A stretch of 64,000 bases of DNA. It comes from Echinococcus granulosus. Taxonomy: Eukaryota > Platyhelminthes > Cestoda > Cyclophyllidea > Taeniidae. The notes under the pieces were generated by a model that was not told the DNA's origin, made no database searches, and saw nothing but the letters and a program-made list of their open reading frames with translations. Shown here piece after piece: positions 10,201 to 22,200 of this stretch; the stretch's first letter is position 1, and every line of letters starts with the position of its first letter. The DNA is taken from contig NW_020170455.1 of NCBI RefSeq assembly GCF_000524195.1, forward strand, positions 39,432-103,431, written 5' to 3'. The position numbers and the translations under genes were made by a program.

Positions 10201-13200
10201 ACGCGCTGTTTCGGATAGTTTACTGAATTAATTGTGGTGACAATGACTCTGACCTCCGACGTTCCAAAAGCAAGACAGTTTGTCATCAATATTTTCCGCT
10301 CAATTTACTCACCACCCACGTGACTTACACGTCCAAGGTAAGCATTACTTTATCCCTACAAGATAATGCTTCCTCCCTTCTTTCCCTCTGGAGGTCCATG
10401 CGTATTTATGCGTTTGTGTCAACACGTGTTCCTGTTTGCACGTATGTAGGTGTGTGTAGTGGATTGTGGACGGCTTTCTTCATCACAGCTGGTTTGGTTC
10501 GCCTGCTCAAAGTCAAACAACTACAACCGCGTTCTGTCGGCTCTCTTGATACAATTGGATGAAAGACAGTATGGGGTGTGGGTAAAGTAAGTGGCCTCAG
10601 AAACAGTCGGTACAGTGAGGTCAGGTGAACTAGTCAGTGGACAGATATGCAATCGCGTTGGAGAAGCGGAACAGAGGGGACGATAGTGGTGGCCGGATTA
10701 TGGCCTGACTTCCAGAGGCGTTGTGTTTTGCAAAGTAGGTGTTCGCAAGATTGTGTAGCATAGAGAAAGGATGAGAGACTGCAGTGCGGGAGAAATCGAC
10801 ACGTGACTTACTTCAAGGAGCTTTCAGCAATCGTCCACTTTCTCGTTATCATACCACGTAAAATTATTGCATAACTCTGTGATTAGTCCACTACCAAATC
10901 ACTTTCTTTTTATTTTTGCTTAATTACTAAAGTTTGTATGCAGTATATGCGGGTAGGTCAGTCTACTGGACTCTTGCACTTTAGTGTTTGACATAAAATA
11001 TTGTCCCAATTTGAATACCTCTGAAATTAAAATCCTCTTTATTCTTTTACTCGCTATTGATAAGAAGATTTTGAGTTGCGCAAATGAATTCTACCTTGAT
11101 GATCTCAGACCCACTATTGGAAATTAGCGTTACACAAAACCCAGTCACCAACTCCCAGAATCCACATTCGTGGGAACCTAAAATGCCTCCCTAATGATGG
11201 ATAATCCCATTACATTTCCGTGGGTAAAATGTGAAAAATTCGTATTTTATACACAACTAAAACCCTCTTGAAAAGAGCTGCCTTGGCAAAACTCCTCCAC
11301 CACACTTTGGCTACGGACAGACAGTAATCCACGCTCAAGTGGCCGAAACGTTGGTTAGAACATCAACCACTACTGCCCAGAGGCGCTACTTTTGCAAAAT
11401 GTCGGAATTTGTTTTAAATTACCTGACAAACTTAAAGTGCTGGTAAAAAAAAATGAACAATCAACTTTCAAATCATGTTTGTCCCACGCCTATGCCATTG
11501 CTTTACTCTCAACCAGCCGGTTTTTGATAGAATTCGGTAAAGTTAAATAGCATAGACTGGTAAAAGGCACATATGACTGATGGGAGGATCGAGATGCCAC
11601 ATGTTTCGTTGATGGCCGCGAGTGAGATAAAGCAGACGACTCACTTCTTCCCAAATAACTTCTTTGATTTGTCCTTAGTGTTGACGTTGGTCTGTAGCAC
11701 TCCCATGTGGCATCGAATATCCTTCGCGGTGGCGAATGACATGCGCGAATTCTTCTCCGGTCGACAGAGGATGATGTAGGTCTTTGGCACAAAGAGCACC
11801 ATCAGAGCGATCGTGGCGGAGATGCTGATGCAGAGGGTCAGGGTCACCTCAGTCTTGTACCCTGATAGGTAGACCGGAATGATGGAGAGCCAGAGGACAC
11901 AGGTGGTGTACATAGTGAAGCCGATGAATTTGGCCTCATTGAAGTTATGCGGCAGGTTGCGTGTCTTTATGGCGTAGATGGTGCACATAGCTGAAGGATT
12001 TTAAGAAGACTGGCTGCATTTATCCTCCACATAAAGGCTAGATTGTAGTTTTTATGAGGTCCACAACTCATGACTTGACCTCAAACGATTTGGTGCTCTA
12101 CCAAAAGCCTACCAATTGCGATGTTTTTGATCATCAATTACTTGACTTGGCAAAGAGTCCTCCGTGTTCTTTTAGGGGCGTTAATTAATCTACCGATTTA
12201 ACTATTTTTTAACAATTGTGAAATTGTTTGCAGATGAAAAGTTAAGACGTCAATCGACTTATTTCAATAAAAAATTGAGAACATATTCAACCTTGGGGAT
12301 TGCATTTGGATGGCACACTTCGTTTAAAGGTCAAAGGTCAGCTATCAGAACGCCCTTTGAAATGATCCCAAAAAACTACGACATGAAAACCTTTCATGAT
12401 CTGATCTGACATTTGGCATACTGAGACTCAACTTCTCACCTAAGATTTACTTAACACCAAGCTGGAGTTATTCTATGCTCTTAATATTTAATGTGAGGCG
12501 CTTGAATGAACAGTTTCAATTAGCCTTTAAACTTCATCAAATGATTTGGGCAAAAAATAATTTACGCGATGGAAAGTTTTGTGTTTTTCTAAAATCTGAG
12601 ATCTTGAGGGCATTAAGAGGCTAAATATTTTGGAATATTTCATATAGCGGTGCTCAACATCTACAATGCCTCAGATGGTATATTTGTTTGTGCCAGTTTC
12701 GCCTGAACAAAAGCTTAAAATTTCACAAAATTGATGCTACTCTAGACAATGAGCAACACATTGCACTGCTCTGACTATTTGCTTAACTCTTCGTTTTGGT
12801 CACGGGAACACTTAGGGCTCCGACTTTGAACTTCTGCTAGATGGAATGGCTTTCGACAATGCATATTTTTTTTCCGCTGTTATGTCTCCTTTCGACTTCA
12901 GGAAAGACTTGGGGTGCTGCACGTACATTCGCTTCCAGTAAAATTATACCTGGTAGTGAAAGAGATTCAGCTTTTTCAGCTGACTTTGTTTATAGAATTA
13001 AGAGAGGAACATGCCTTAGAAGTTTCAGATTTTGAGGAAAAACATTTTCCTTACAAAAATTCAGAGATTAAGTGCAAACATCTCTGTCTTCCAAGGCAGG
13101 CTCATTTGCGTTTAAACGTACTCCGGTTTTGCGATATCCCTAAAGCCTGATAAGCAAGGTTTAATGTCGAAATCACAAAAAATCTAACCTTTCAGTGCTG

Positions 13201-16200
13201 CTGACCATTTCATTGTGGATTTTTAATAATTTGACGTCCGTTCATCTGGCGCCTTAACTAGCCAGTCGCTTCAGTCTCCGTGGTTAGCATTCCTGTTTTG
13301 ACAGCAGAGCTTTTCAGTACTTCTTTATTTTGACTACGAAATTTTCCACATTACTATGGCTTATCACGACATGAGAGAAGGCTCGTGAATCTACATTGGC
13401 CGCATGAGCAAGCAAACCCGCTCAAATTAAGTAAATATTCGTATTCTTTTAACGGATTATCAAGTCTTACTGTTAAAAAAATTAAGAAAATTGCTTCAGA
13501 TGGCTGAATCATTAGAGAAACAGCAGAAGAGCTATTGAAGGATCGAGAGCATAACCACTTTTGACAGTCACCCGATCACATGCTTTGCATGAAGGCAAGA
13601 AACAAATGGATCAAAATCTTGCTGCACGATTTAAAAAGTCCAGTATTGAGGTGCCTACGGTACTTACATGATCTACGAATCACGTGAACAAATGGCAGTC
13701 CTTTCGCGACTCTCGTACTTAACCCCGTCCCAGATCAACAGCTGGGCAAAGGGACGGAGAAGAACAGATGTAAATCACTAGTGCCTTGGGGCTCCGTTTG
13801 ATTACGTTCCCATTCACTATGTCTAGGTTAAGGCAAATCTTCCTACAAAGAAAGGTTTCTGTAGGAAATGCGCTCGTTTAAGGGTGTCATCCAGTCAGTT
13901 GTCAAAGCTCCAATACAACAAAATCGACAAAGTGTGTCATTGGCGGTGGGACCAAGAGTCCTCACCTCTCAGTGAAATTTTTATGGCGACCATTTCTGAC
14001 CTGTAGGTGGTTTACTAGGCATTAACTGCATGGGGATGATCGAGGTGGAGGACTGACGCTCGAGAAGGAATGAGAATATGTAACGGTTTCATATTTAATG
14101 GACTTGGCATTCAGCTACGTAGGTCTTAGGTCTCAGGCATTTCAACTTCCCTTTTGGTGGCGTGGCTGAAGGTCACGCCTATAGCCTCCCGTCCCTTCTT
14201 CTTCCGTTTAGGTATGGTTTACTTGGAAAGTGAAGAAGATCCGGTGAACAAAAGCATCACCTTCACATGCATCTGGGCCCTAACATAATTTTCTTAAGGA
14301 TATACCTAAAAACGTTTTTAGTGGTGTTGAAATGTGCTCCATGTTCTGTACTCCTCCACAAAGAATAAAACTAATGCATGACTTTTAGTAAAAAGCGCAG
14401 ATGCTGTTTTCCCGTACTTTAACTTTGTCGCTTTTAACTTCTATTACTTTTGTTCTAGCAAGAAATATGAGTGGTTTATGTGGTAAATATGAAGCAAAAT
14501 TGGAAATCTTCAGTCACATCTCTTCTGCACTTGTGTCAGCTTAACTTAAATTCAAAAAACGCCATCAGAATAATAAAATAAACATCGAACAATTCACCAA
14601 AATAAAACTCCATTAAACAGTAACTCTACTTACTTATTTTCAGCATTTGAAAAAAATTCTATTTGCAAAATGTAAAAGCACCACTTCAGTTATGCACTAT
14701 TTATTCCATGGTCTATTGTTTGGATAGGAGATAACGCCTTCTTTGATAGCACTATATGCTGGCATGGACTTCATTCAAAAGATAACAACTCGGGTCTCAT
14801 GCAAGCTAAGCCGCACATCAAGTAACCACAATCTTGCTCAAAATAAAACTCGCTGAAGGGGTCCATTTGGCAACTAAAGGAGGTGTTGACTGCATAAACT
14901 GACCTATGAGAAAGATGGGAAACCCAAGCGGGATTATATTTCCGCGTTGACTGGTGTTGCAGCACAAACGAGCTCGAATGAGGTCCTTGGAGAATCGTAG
15001 CTCCGTGCCCGGTGCTTCGATGATCAACATCGTTGTTATCACTGCGACCTCGACGGCAATTAGCACTAACAAGAGAAGCCGGAACGCACTGTAACAGAAT
15101 GACATTCGAGCCCTACTTTGTAGTTGTCCACAATTCTAACCCCATATCTCTTTGAAATACCGAATGCGGAGTCATACGAAACCGCTTTCAAGGTTACACA
15201 GATTTTGATGACCAAGAGTAACAGCCTATTTCCTTTGTTCATCGGTAAGCATGGTTGGTTATACCCATGTAACTGTTTCGTAGAGCATAAACACCTATAA
15301 TTTATTCCATTGTTCTATTAGGAGTACAGACACAACGAGGGACTTTTATTTATTCGTCTGTGCTGTCAGGGATCAAAGGGATGACGGTGTCAAATAGCAC
15401 AGGAGATGGGTAAAGCGTCAAGTAAATTTAAACTGGTAGAACTTGTCAAGAAATTATGCCACCTCTAGATTTCGGCTAACAATACATTTATAAAAATTGT
15501 TTTAAGCTACCGCTAAAACAATGAGATTTGTCGAGGCCTGTCAGAGGATTTCATCTTTATTCAGTAATCATAGTAGGTACCATTGACATTTCTGGTGAAT
15601 CTATAAATGCCAAAGATATCTCTTTGATCCTACCGTACATGGAGCTGCTTCTTTTCGTTCTAAGAAATCGCAAAGCCTTTCTTCTTAGGTAACTTTCTTG
15701 GTAGTGTAAAGTCTTTGGCGTTTCTTTTCGAGACTGCGAGGTGAACAAAGGAAGCAAGTGTTTAAGTCCCTGAGCCTATGCTTCTTTGTCAGTTGTCAGG
15801 CTAGTCCTCTAGCGCACCCACACATACACGGGTGAATGTAAGGTTTTAAATCCTCTTAAAAGGTAAGAAAACACTTCCTTGACTTCCTTGCTGTATTTTA
15901 TCTTTATTTACATGGTTTCTAGAGTCACTTGTAATGATATTCCATCGTTCCTCCTGATTGCAAACGCAGCGATGGAGACACTCATTCTTAATCTGAGCAC
16001 AGAAGACAATGATAGTGGGCTTATGCTAACACCGCACCTTTTGCTCAGCAAAGTCAGCACGTGGAAGACTGACGTTCCTTCACACTGAGGCGAGTCTCGG
16101 ACGCATTTACCCCAAGATTAGTATAACACAGTTTACAAGGACTACGCTTAAAATAAGCAAAAAAACCTTAAAAAAATTTTTGCTACTTCAAATAGGTTTA

Positions 16201-19200
16201 ATTGGTTTGATTGCATGATCTTGAGTAAGCAGAAATCTTAATATACAATAGATAATATTTTTTTCTGTTAACGTTATGGCTTGGGAATTACAGGAGAGCT
16301 CAATGATTCCCATGACTTTAAATTCATCAAAAAATACATATTTTTGAAAGTCTTCACTAAAGCATTCTCCGAAGTAAATGCATTTTAGCTGTACAACGAA
16401 GAAATCCTCATCCATTTCTACTTAAAAGTAGTAATCGAATCAACAGGGAGAGAAAAGTTACTGGGAGCACCAAATAATTAAGAGATAAATTTACAAATTT
16501 GGTGCTATTATTCTTCATTTTCTTTGTTTACGATCGAGCAATTAATCAAATAGAATTATAGACGTACCATTGAAGGCGCAAAGTACTCCTCTTTTCCACA
16601 AAAATATGCAGGTATTTTCTCCTATATCATTAGCAATTACAATTTTTCGAGTGAATAAGACACTCCATTTTTTACTTGGCAATTGCGGACTTGAAGGTAA
16701 AATTGCACTCGCAAAGGTCAAGCAGTACCGTTGAAATAAAATGAGATATTCAAGTTGAAGAAGCTGGGGCAATCCCTACACTGACGGTAGAGATTTTTAC
16801 AAATTGAAAAAGCAAATTTGTGAGAGAATTATGGTGATTTATCAGTATAAACCAACATTTCAATTGAAGTAGCAACTTTCATTATGCCACTGCGTGGTAC
16901 TCCACCTTAAAAGAAGACCATTCGTTCCAACAATACATTTTAAAAAAGCCAGGGTTTTAAGAACAAATTATCAACAAAAAAAGTTCTGTTTTTTGAAGAA
17001 GACCCAAAAGTGAGTGCTCATCCATGTGGCTAAAGTTGTGGACTAATTCCCCTAGAAAACAAGTGAGGTAGTTATAATACTCGAAAGACGCCCCATACTA
17101 AAGTGGGTCATATCGCATGAGTTGCGATGGGGAAAAAGGCATTCTTGGGGCTCAAAGGATAATTTTGATACAATTATTCACCGACGTGGAGAGGCGGAAA
17201 TCTAACTCCTTGCTAAATGGGGCCCCCCCTTAGACAGTTGTCCATTTATTTTAGTAAATTATTTGCAAGACTATTTTTCCATTCCTTATCATTTATACCG
17301 TAGTAAAGTTTACTGGTAATAATGGGCCCATGGGGAGGTATCTGTCCCTATCCTAATATTGTGTGACGGCAGGGACGGAACTACCCTACCGACATACTTT
17401 TTATCCACCAAATTGGCGTAGGGGAGACCGCCCTCTCCTCCTCGCTGGGGCGGTTCACGTTTGATGTTGCCATCGCCTCATCAAAGTGAGATTACTGTTG
17501 TTTAGACAAAAAGTTTTAAAACCTTTTTAGTTCCCTCTAGCTTACAATAAACAAAGGCGTGGTATTTTCAGCAATCCTACCATATTCAGAACAAAATACA
17601 AAATATAAATTATACTATACTGTCACATATTTGGATAAGGAGTCCGGAAGGAAATTGATGCCTTCTAAGGCTGACAATTTGTCAAGAGTTTAGGACAGGA
17701 CACTACTCCAATTGCGTGTTTAAATATAAAGAAATTGAAGGAAACATGTTGGGCACAAATGCGAGCATCTAGAAATTTGCATAAAACGATTTTACTTGTA
17801 GGAGATTGAGAATAATCATACCAAGTATTCGCTAAATAATCATAGTCGCTTGATCATAAAGCGAATTTAAATGAAAAAAATTGTAAATGCGCGAAATAGC
17901 TTTATTTTTGGAGAACCTTGCACTCCGGAATGCGGCAGCAATATTGGCCCTTTATATAACTACGTGGTAAAATTTGTCTCAAGGGAGAACTATTTTACTC
18001 CATTTTCTGTCCAATAATTGCTGGCTGTGAAATAAATTTATTTATGAGAAAAGTAGATTGAACATATTGGGATGAAATTTAAAACCTAAGATAAATACTC
18101 GCCAGTCTAAGTATTTCGAGCACTTTTTCGAAACTTAAAAGAATTTCTGTCACGTTGTGGTACTTTGCCTCAATGAAACGATTCGTTGTACGATATTTTA
18201 GGAAACGATAGAAAATGTCCTTTAAAAAGTGCCTATTTGGCTTGAGTTAACCACCACTTCTGCATGCAAATTAACCGAAAACTAAGTCATTTTTATACAA
18301 ATCACAACGAAAATAATGACTCCAGATGCGCTTTGGGCGATTGCGATAAATGATTGTATGATATAAATCGAGGCAACAGAAAAAGTACGCTACTCGCTGA
18401 ATGAAATTGTAAAGAGACAAAATTCTGCCAAAAAATCCTTGTTTAGAGAATGCAAATAGCAATTACGAAATAAAAGTGAGAAAGCTGATGTGCAAGCACA
18501 TTGGAGCACAGTTGGGGGCGCGGTTTCTTGTCGAATAAGAGCGACTTTATTGAATGCCAACGGAAAGAACGAGTATTTTGCCTACAAGACTGTGCAGTTA
18601 GCGAGGACACAACTATCACAATCTTAAATTAGGCTGGAAATCAAGTTATCAAGTACACTTTGTGCTGAAGCCAACGAAGGTGAAGCGTGTCTCATAGTAG
18701 CTTTTGATTCTGTGTACATCAAGTAGAAATAGGTCGTGAAATTGGTAGGCAAGTCCCTACAAGTTCATCTACATTCGTATGCGTGTCCGTCAACCCCCTG
18801 TGTAGAACCGCTGTCTTGGGGTACATTCAAAAGTTCAGAACTGGCCACAGTGGTGTTGCACATGCAAATATCCAAATACCTATGACCACGACTATGTAGA
18901 ATGCAAAATATCGCAGAAATTGGTTAAAATTTGGACACCATAATCTGTTTTACATAGTTTAAAAGGAAAAAGTTATAACTTAGCAGTCGTTATTTTCTTA
19001 AAAACTTACCTTTGATTTTGTGCATGTCATTTTGAAGTGCATACTTTAGCTTATTACAAGCCGATTAGGATTTGCTGCAAATGGATACCCCTTATGAAAA
19101 TGTTTTACGACTTCTAAAGACAGCTTCTGAACAAAAAGGTGATGCAGACGTCATTCAAGTATCCACGTCTCACGGATATTCGCTCAATTGTCGAATGAAT

Positions 19201-22200
19201 TGCTTCCGGACGGTTAACTGCCATTGAATAAGGCAATGCTTTCTAAGAGTACAATTTAGACAACCCTCTTTGGATTCTGCCACCACAGTGGACAAGTGAC
19301 AGCGATACAAAAATTTGGTGAATTCTACCGCCCAAGTTTGATTGAACACATAAACTGCCATGAATGGATAAAGGCCTCCGCAAATCTATGATAAAAACCA
19401 CCAAAACGGCAGAAAAATACTCCCTTTCTGACATTACAGAAGCTTCTCTCTAGAAGCCGAAACCTTTTTTTTTGTCTAACTCCCAAACCTTTTAAAACGT
19501 TTCTCGGTCAGCGCTTCAGTTGAGTTCTCTTGACCAATCAATGCACGTGCTCACACTCAGTGATCCGAGTCTGCACAGGTCATCAAAACTAAGGACCTCC
19601 CTTCTAAAGTGCGCTGCCTCGATTTTCTCATTAGGGTCGTGATAGTGCTCATGTTCACACACCTTCGCTTGCACGTCAAACGGCTACTGCGGACATAGCA
19701 CTTCGTCTCATTTCCCTTCGTCTCCGGAAGGTATCCTTTTAAGTTATTATCACCTTTTCTTGGCGTTTAATTATTCCACACAAAACGGAGTAGAAAGCTA
19801 GTGGCAGTGAGAAGTAGAGCATCGGCTGGTTTAATCTGGTTAATGGTTTCCTTAAAACCTTTATACCCAGGTGCCGCAAAACAGTACCCGCTAATGAGTC
19901 ACGTGGACCTGACGCCTCTCCAGGTGATAGGCGCAGATTTGATTATAACATCGTCAGTGAACTTTGGAAGAATTGCATGAAATAAACACATTTTTTTGAC
20001 AAACATTCGCACCAAAGGTGATCAGCACAATGAAGACCATTTACCAGAGATTTCCTAGATCCTTTACCCTCTGGCGCCTCCAGACATGAATCGGGCACTG
20101 TAGATGTAGCTAACATTCAAAAAGTAGCCATTTAATAAGGACAAAGATGTACGCGAATAAATTGGTTTGTTCCTAGAAGGACCGTATCAGAGTCCCAAAA
20201 GTGCATTGACACCACAAAAATCGGGTTTACGTCTATACAATTCGGGATAATCTCATAATTTCCGTCCCTTACTATCGGATACCTTAAGGCTGGGGCTAAT
20301 TTTTTTCTNNNNNNNNNNNNNNNNNNNNNNNNNNNNNNNNNNNNNNNNNNNNNNNNNNNNNNNNNNNNNNNNNNNNNNNNNNNNNNNNNNNNNNNNNNNN
20401 NNNNNNNNCTATCGGATACCTTAAGGCTGGGGCTAATTTTTTTCTTAGTTCTAGACAGACCTCTTAAGTCTAAGATATTTAGGATAGCTTCGATTACATT
20501 CTCCCCCCTATTCTTTTAATCTTCCGCCCTTACATACCTCCATAATCCCAATCACCGTCATCTGTAATTGGCCTTTTAATAACAACAGCAATAATAATAA
20601 CAGCAAAAACCTACTTCCAGTGATAAATAACTGAGCCGACGTAGAGAGAAACCTCTGTTTCTTCACCAGGATCCTCTTTGATCCCTCCATGATACGGGCA
20701 ATCCGATTGGTCTTGGTGACTAATGCAGCGTAGATGGCAGTAAACGCGAGCCCGGGTAGGGTACGTTGAAGGGCGCAGGTGATGGCGGAGGGACGAAACA
20801 GGACGAGGACAGTGAAGGCGTGGGCCAAAAGCATAGCGGCAAGGATGAGCCACATTAATTCTCGGGTGGATGCCTTCACTACAGCGGTATTACGATAAAC
20901 AATGAAGACGACGAGGATGAGGATGGTAAGGAGACCACCGAGACTGGCAAATATGATGGCTGTGAGGCAGCTGGCGTCATTCCAATGAGGGTACTTTGGA
21001 TTAATGGGCTCGCAGGCTGAAGTGGAAGAAGCGACAGAAACTCGCATTGCTTTAAGCTTCGACAAATACGAATAGTTTTCACGTCAATCCATTTCACGGG
21101 TTTTAAACACCAATGCCATCGATTCAACAGTCTCTAGAAGGCTTCCGCAAAACACCCTGGAACAGCGGGATTAACTTCTTCACCCACCTTTTCCATACCG
21201 TTTGAAAGAGGAAGTCTTGTATGTGCTAAACTGTTAGAATTTTAAGTGCTATTAAATAATTTTATTCACGGTTCTTGGTAAAGGACTTGTTTCTTGCAAG
21301 TCACGTATTCGGATTCAGAAGTTTCACTTGGTAACAATTTGGCAACAAGAGTGAGTGTTGTGGGCAGGAAACGTAACCTTCATTAACAGCTTTGAGGCGT
21401 CCTGCTGCTGAAAAAATTGCATGCGGTACCGGGCAGTACCAAAATTGAACGTCACATTGAATTACGGCCTGCGCACAACGTATGGCTCTTCTACTAATGG
21501 GGACTAATTGCCTGCCACTGCGTGGGATATCACCGTGGCAGCACCATTTTTAGAGACCGATAAGCACAGGCCCAGGTTTGACTTTAGTGATTTAGCCATG
21601 GAAAGAACCCGTTGAAAGTTAGAACCCATCAAGGTCCAGTCCAGAAAAGTAATGTTTAAATTCGAGTGAAAATAATTTGAATGTAGTTAATAAGGGGCGA
21701 AATCTCGCTGATGTCCGTTTCTTCATGATAAAATTAAATCCTTTTAAGGGGCTCTACCTTTCTGCCTTGGTCAAAACATGGACAAGGGTTTGGCCTTCTT
21801 GGCGGCGTAGGGATTCGATCTGCAGTTTCATGCAAGGATGCCATTGGGTAGGATCGGAGCCGCCTAATTCTTTTGGATTGCACATTTTTGTATTTCCATC
21901 TTAGTCACATCGCTAAATTCGACTTTGAGAACTGTTGCCCGACAGTTCAACCACGAACGAAATGCTCTGAAATTCTGTTTTTTTGAAAAACAAATCTTAA
22001 AATTAACGTTAGACAGGGTTTAGGATCTTTTGGACACTCCGAGCTCTACATATGCTGTTACTGCTTAAGATACAGAAAAAGGGTTTTTCAATTATGAGTA
22101 TAAGAACTACTACTATTTAATAGTTTAAACGAAACTAATACACTCAATTAGAAAGAAAAGTTGTCGAAAACATTTAATAATTTTTAAGCATTGCAGAATT

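Larger units (their letters stand above)
7611..11644 (-). other. mGluR intron 9
   Basis: About 4.0 kb between the receptor tail exons. It contains two facing copies of a diverged repeat (7795-8225 and 10365-10798) and an AATAAA on the minus strand at 11043-11038. I find no convincing exon in it. The plus-strand open stretches at 7769-8134 and 10320-10562 lie in the repeat copies and share no conserved frame. Confidence 0.75.
15066..20614 (-). other. mGluR intron 7, with assembly gap
   Basis: About 5.5 kb interrupted by 100 N at 20309-20408, so the true length is uncertain. No exon or recognisable element was seen apart from the 37-base duplication flanking the gap. Confidence 0.7.

Noticed and set aside
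11641..11644. Taking the TGA after exon 9 as the receptor's only C-terminus
   Set aside because: It overlaps a consensus donor (gtgagt) that joins in phase to a downstream exon. Kept only as a possible retained-intron form.
15066..15105. Extending mGluR exon 8 upstream to acceptor gttacag or to an ATG at 15105
   Set aside because: It needs a poor donor (gttttt) in exon 7 and adds surplus residues in TM4. The chosen pair (gtaggt and cttgttag) aligns without gaps.
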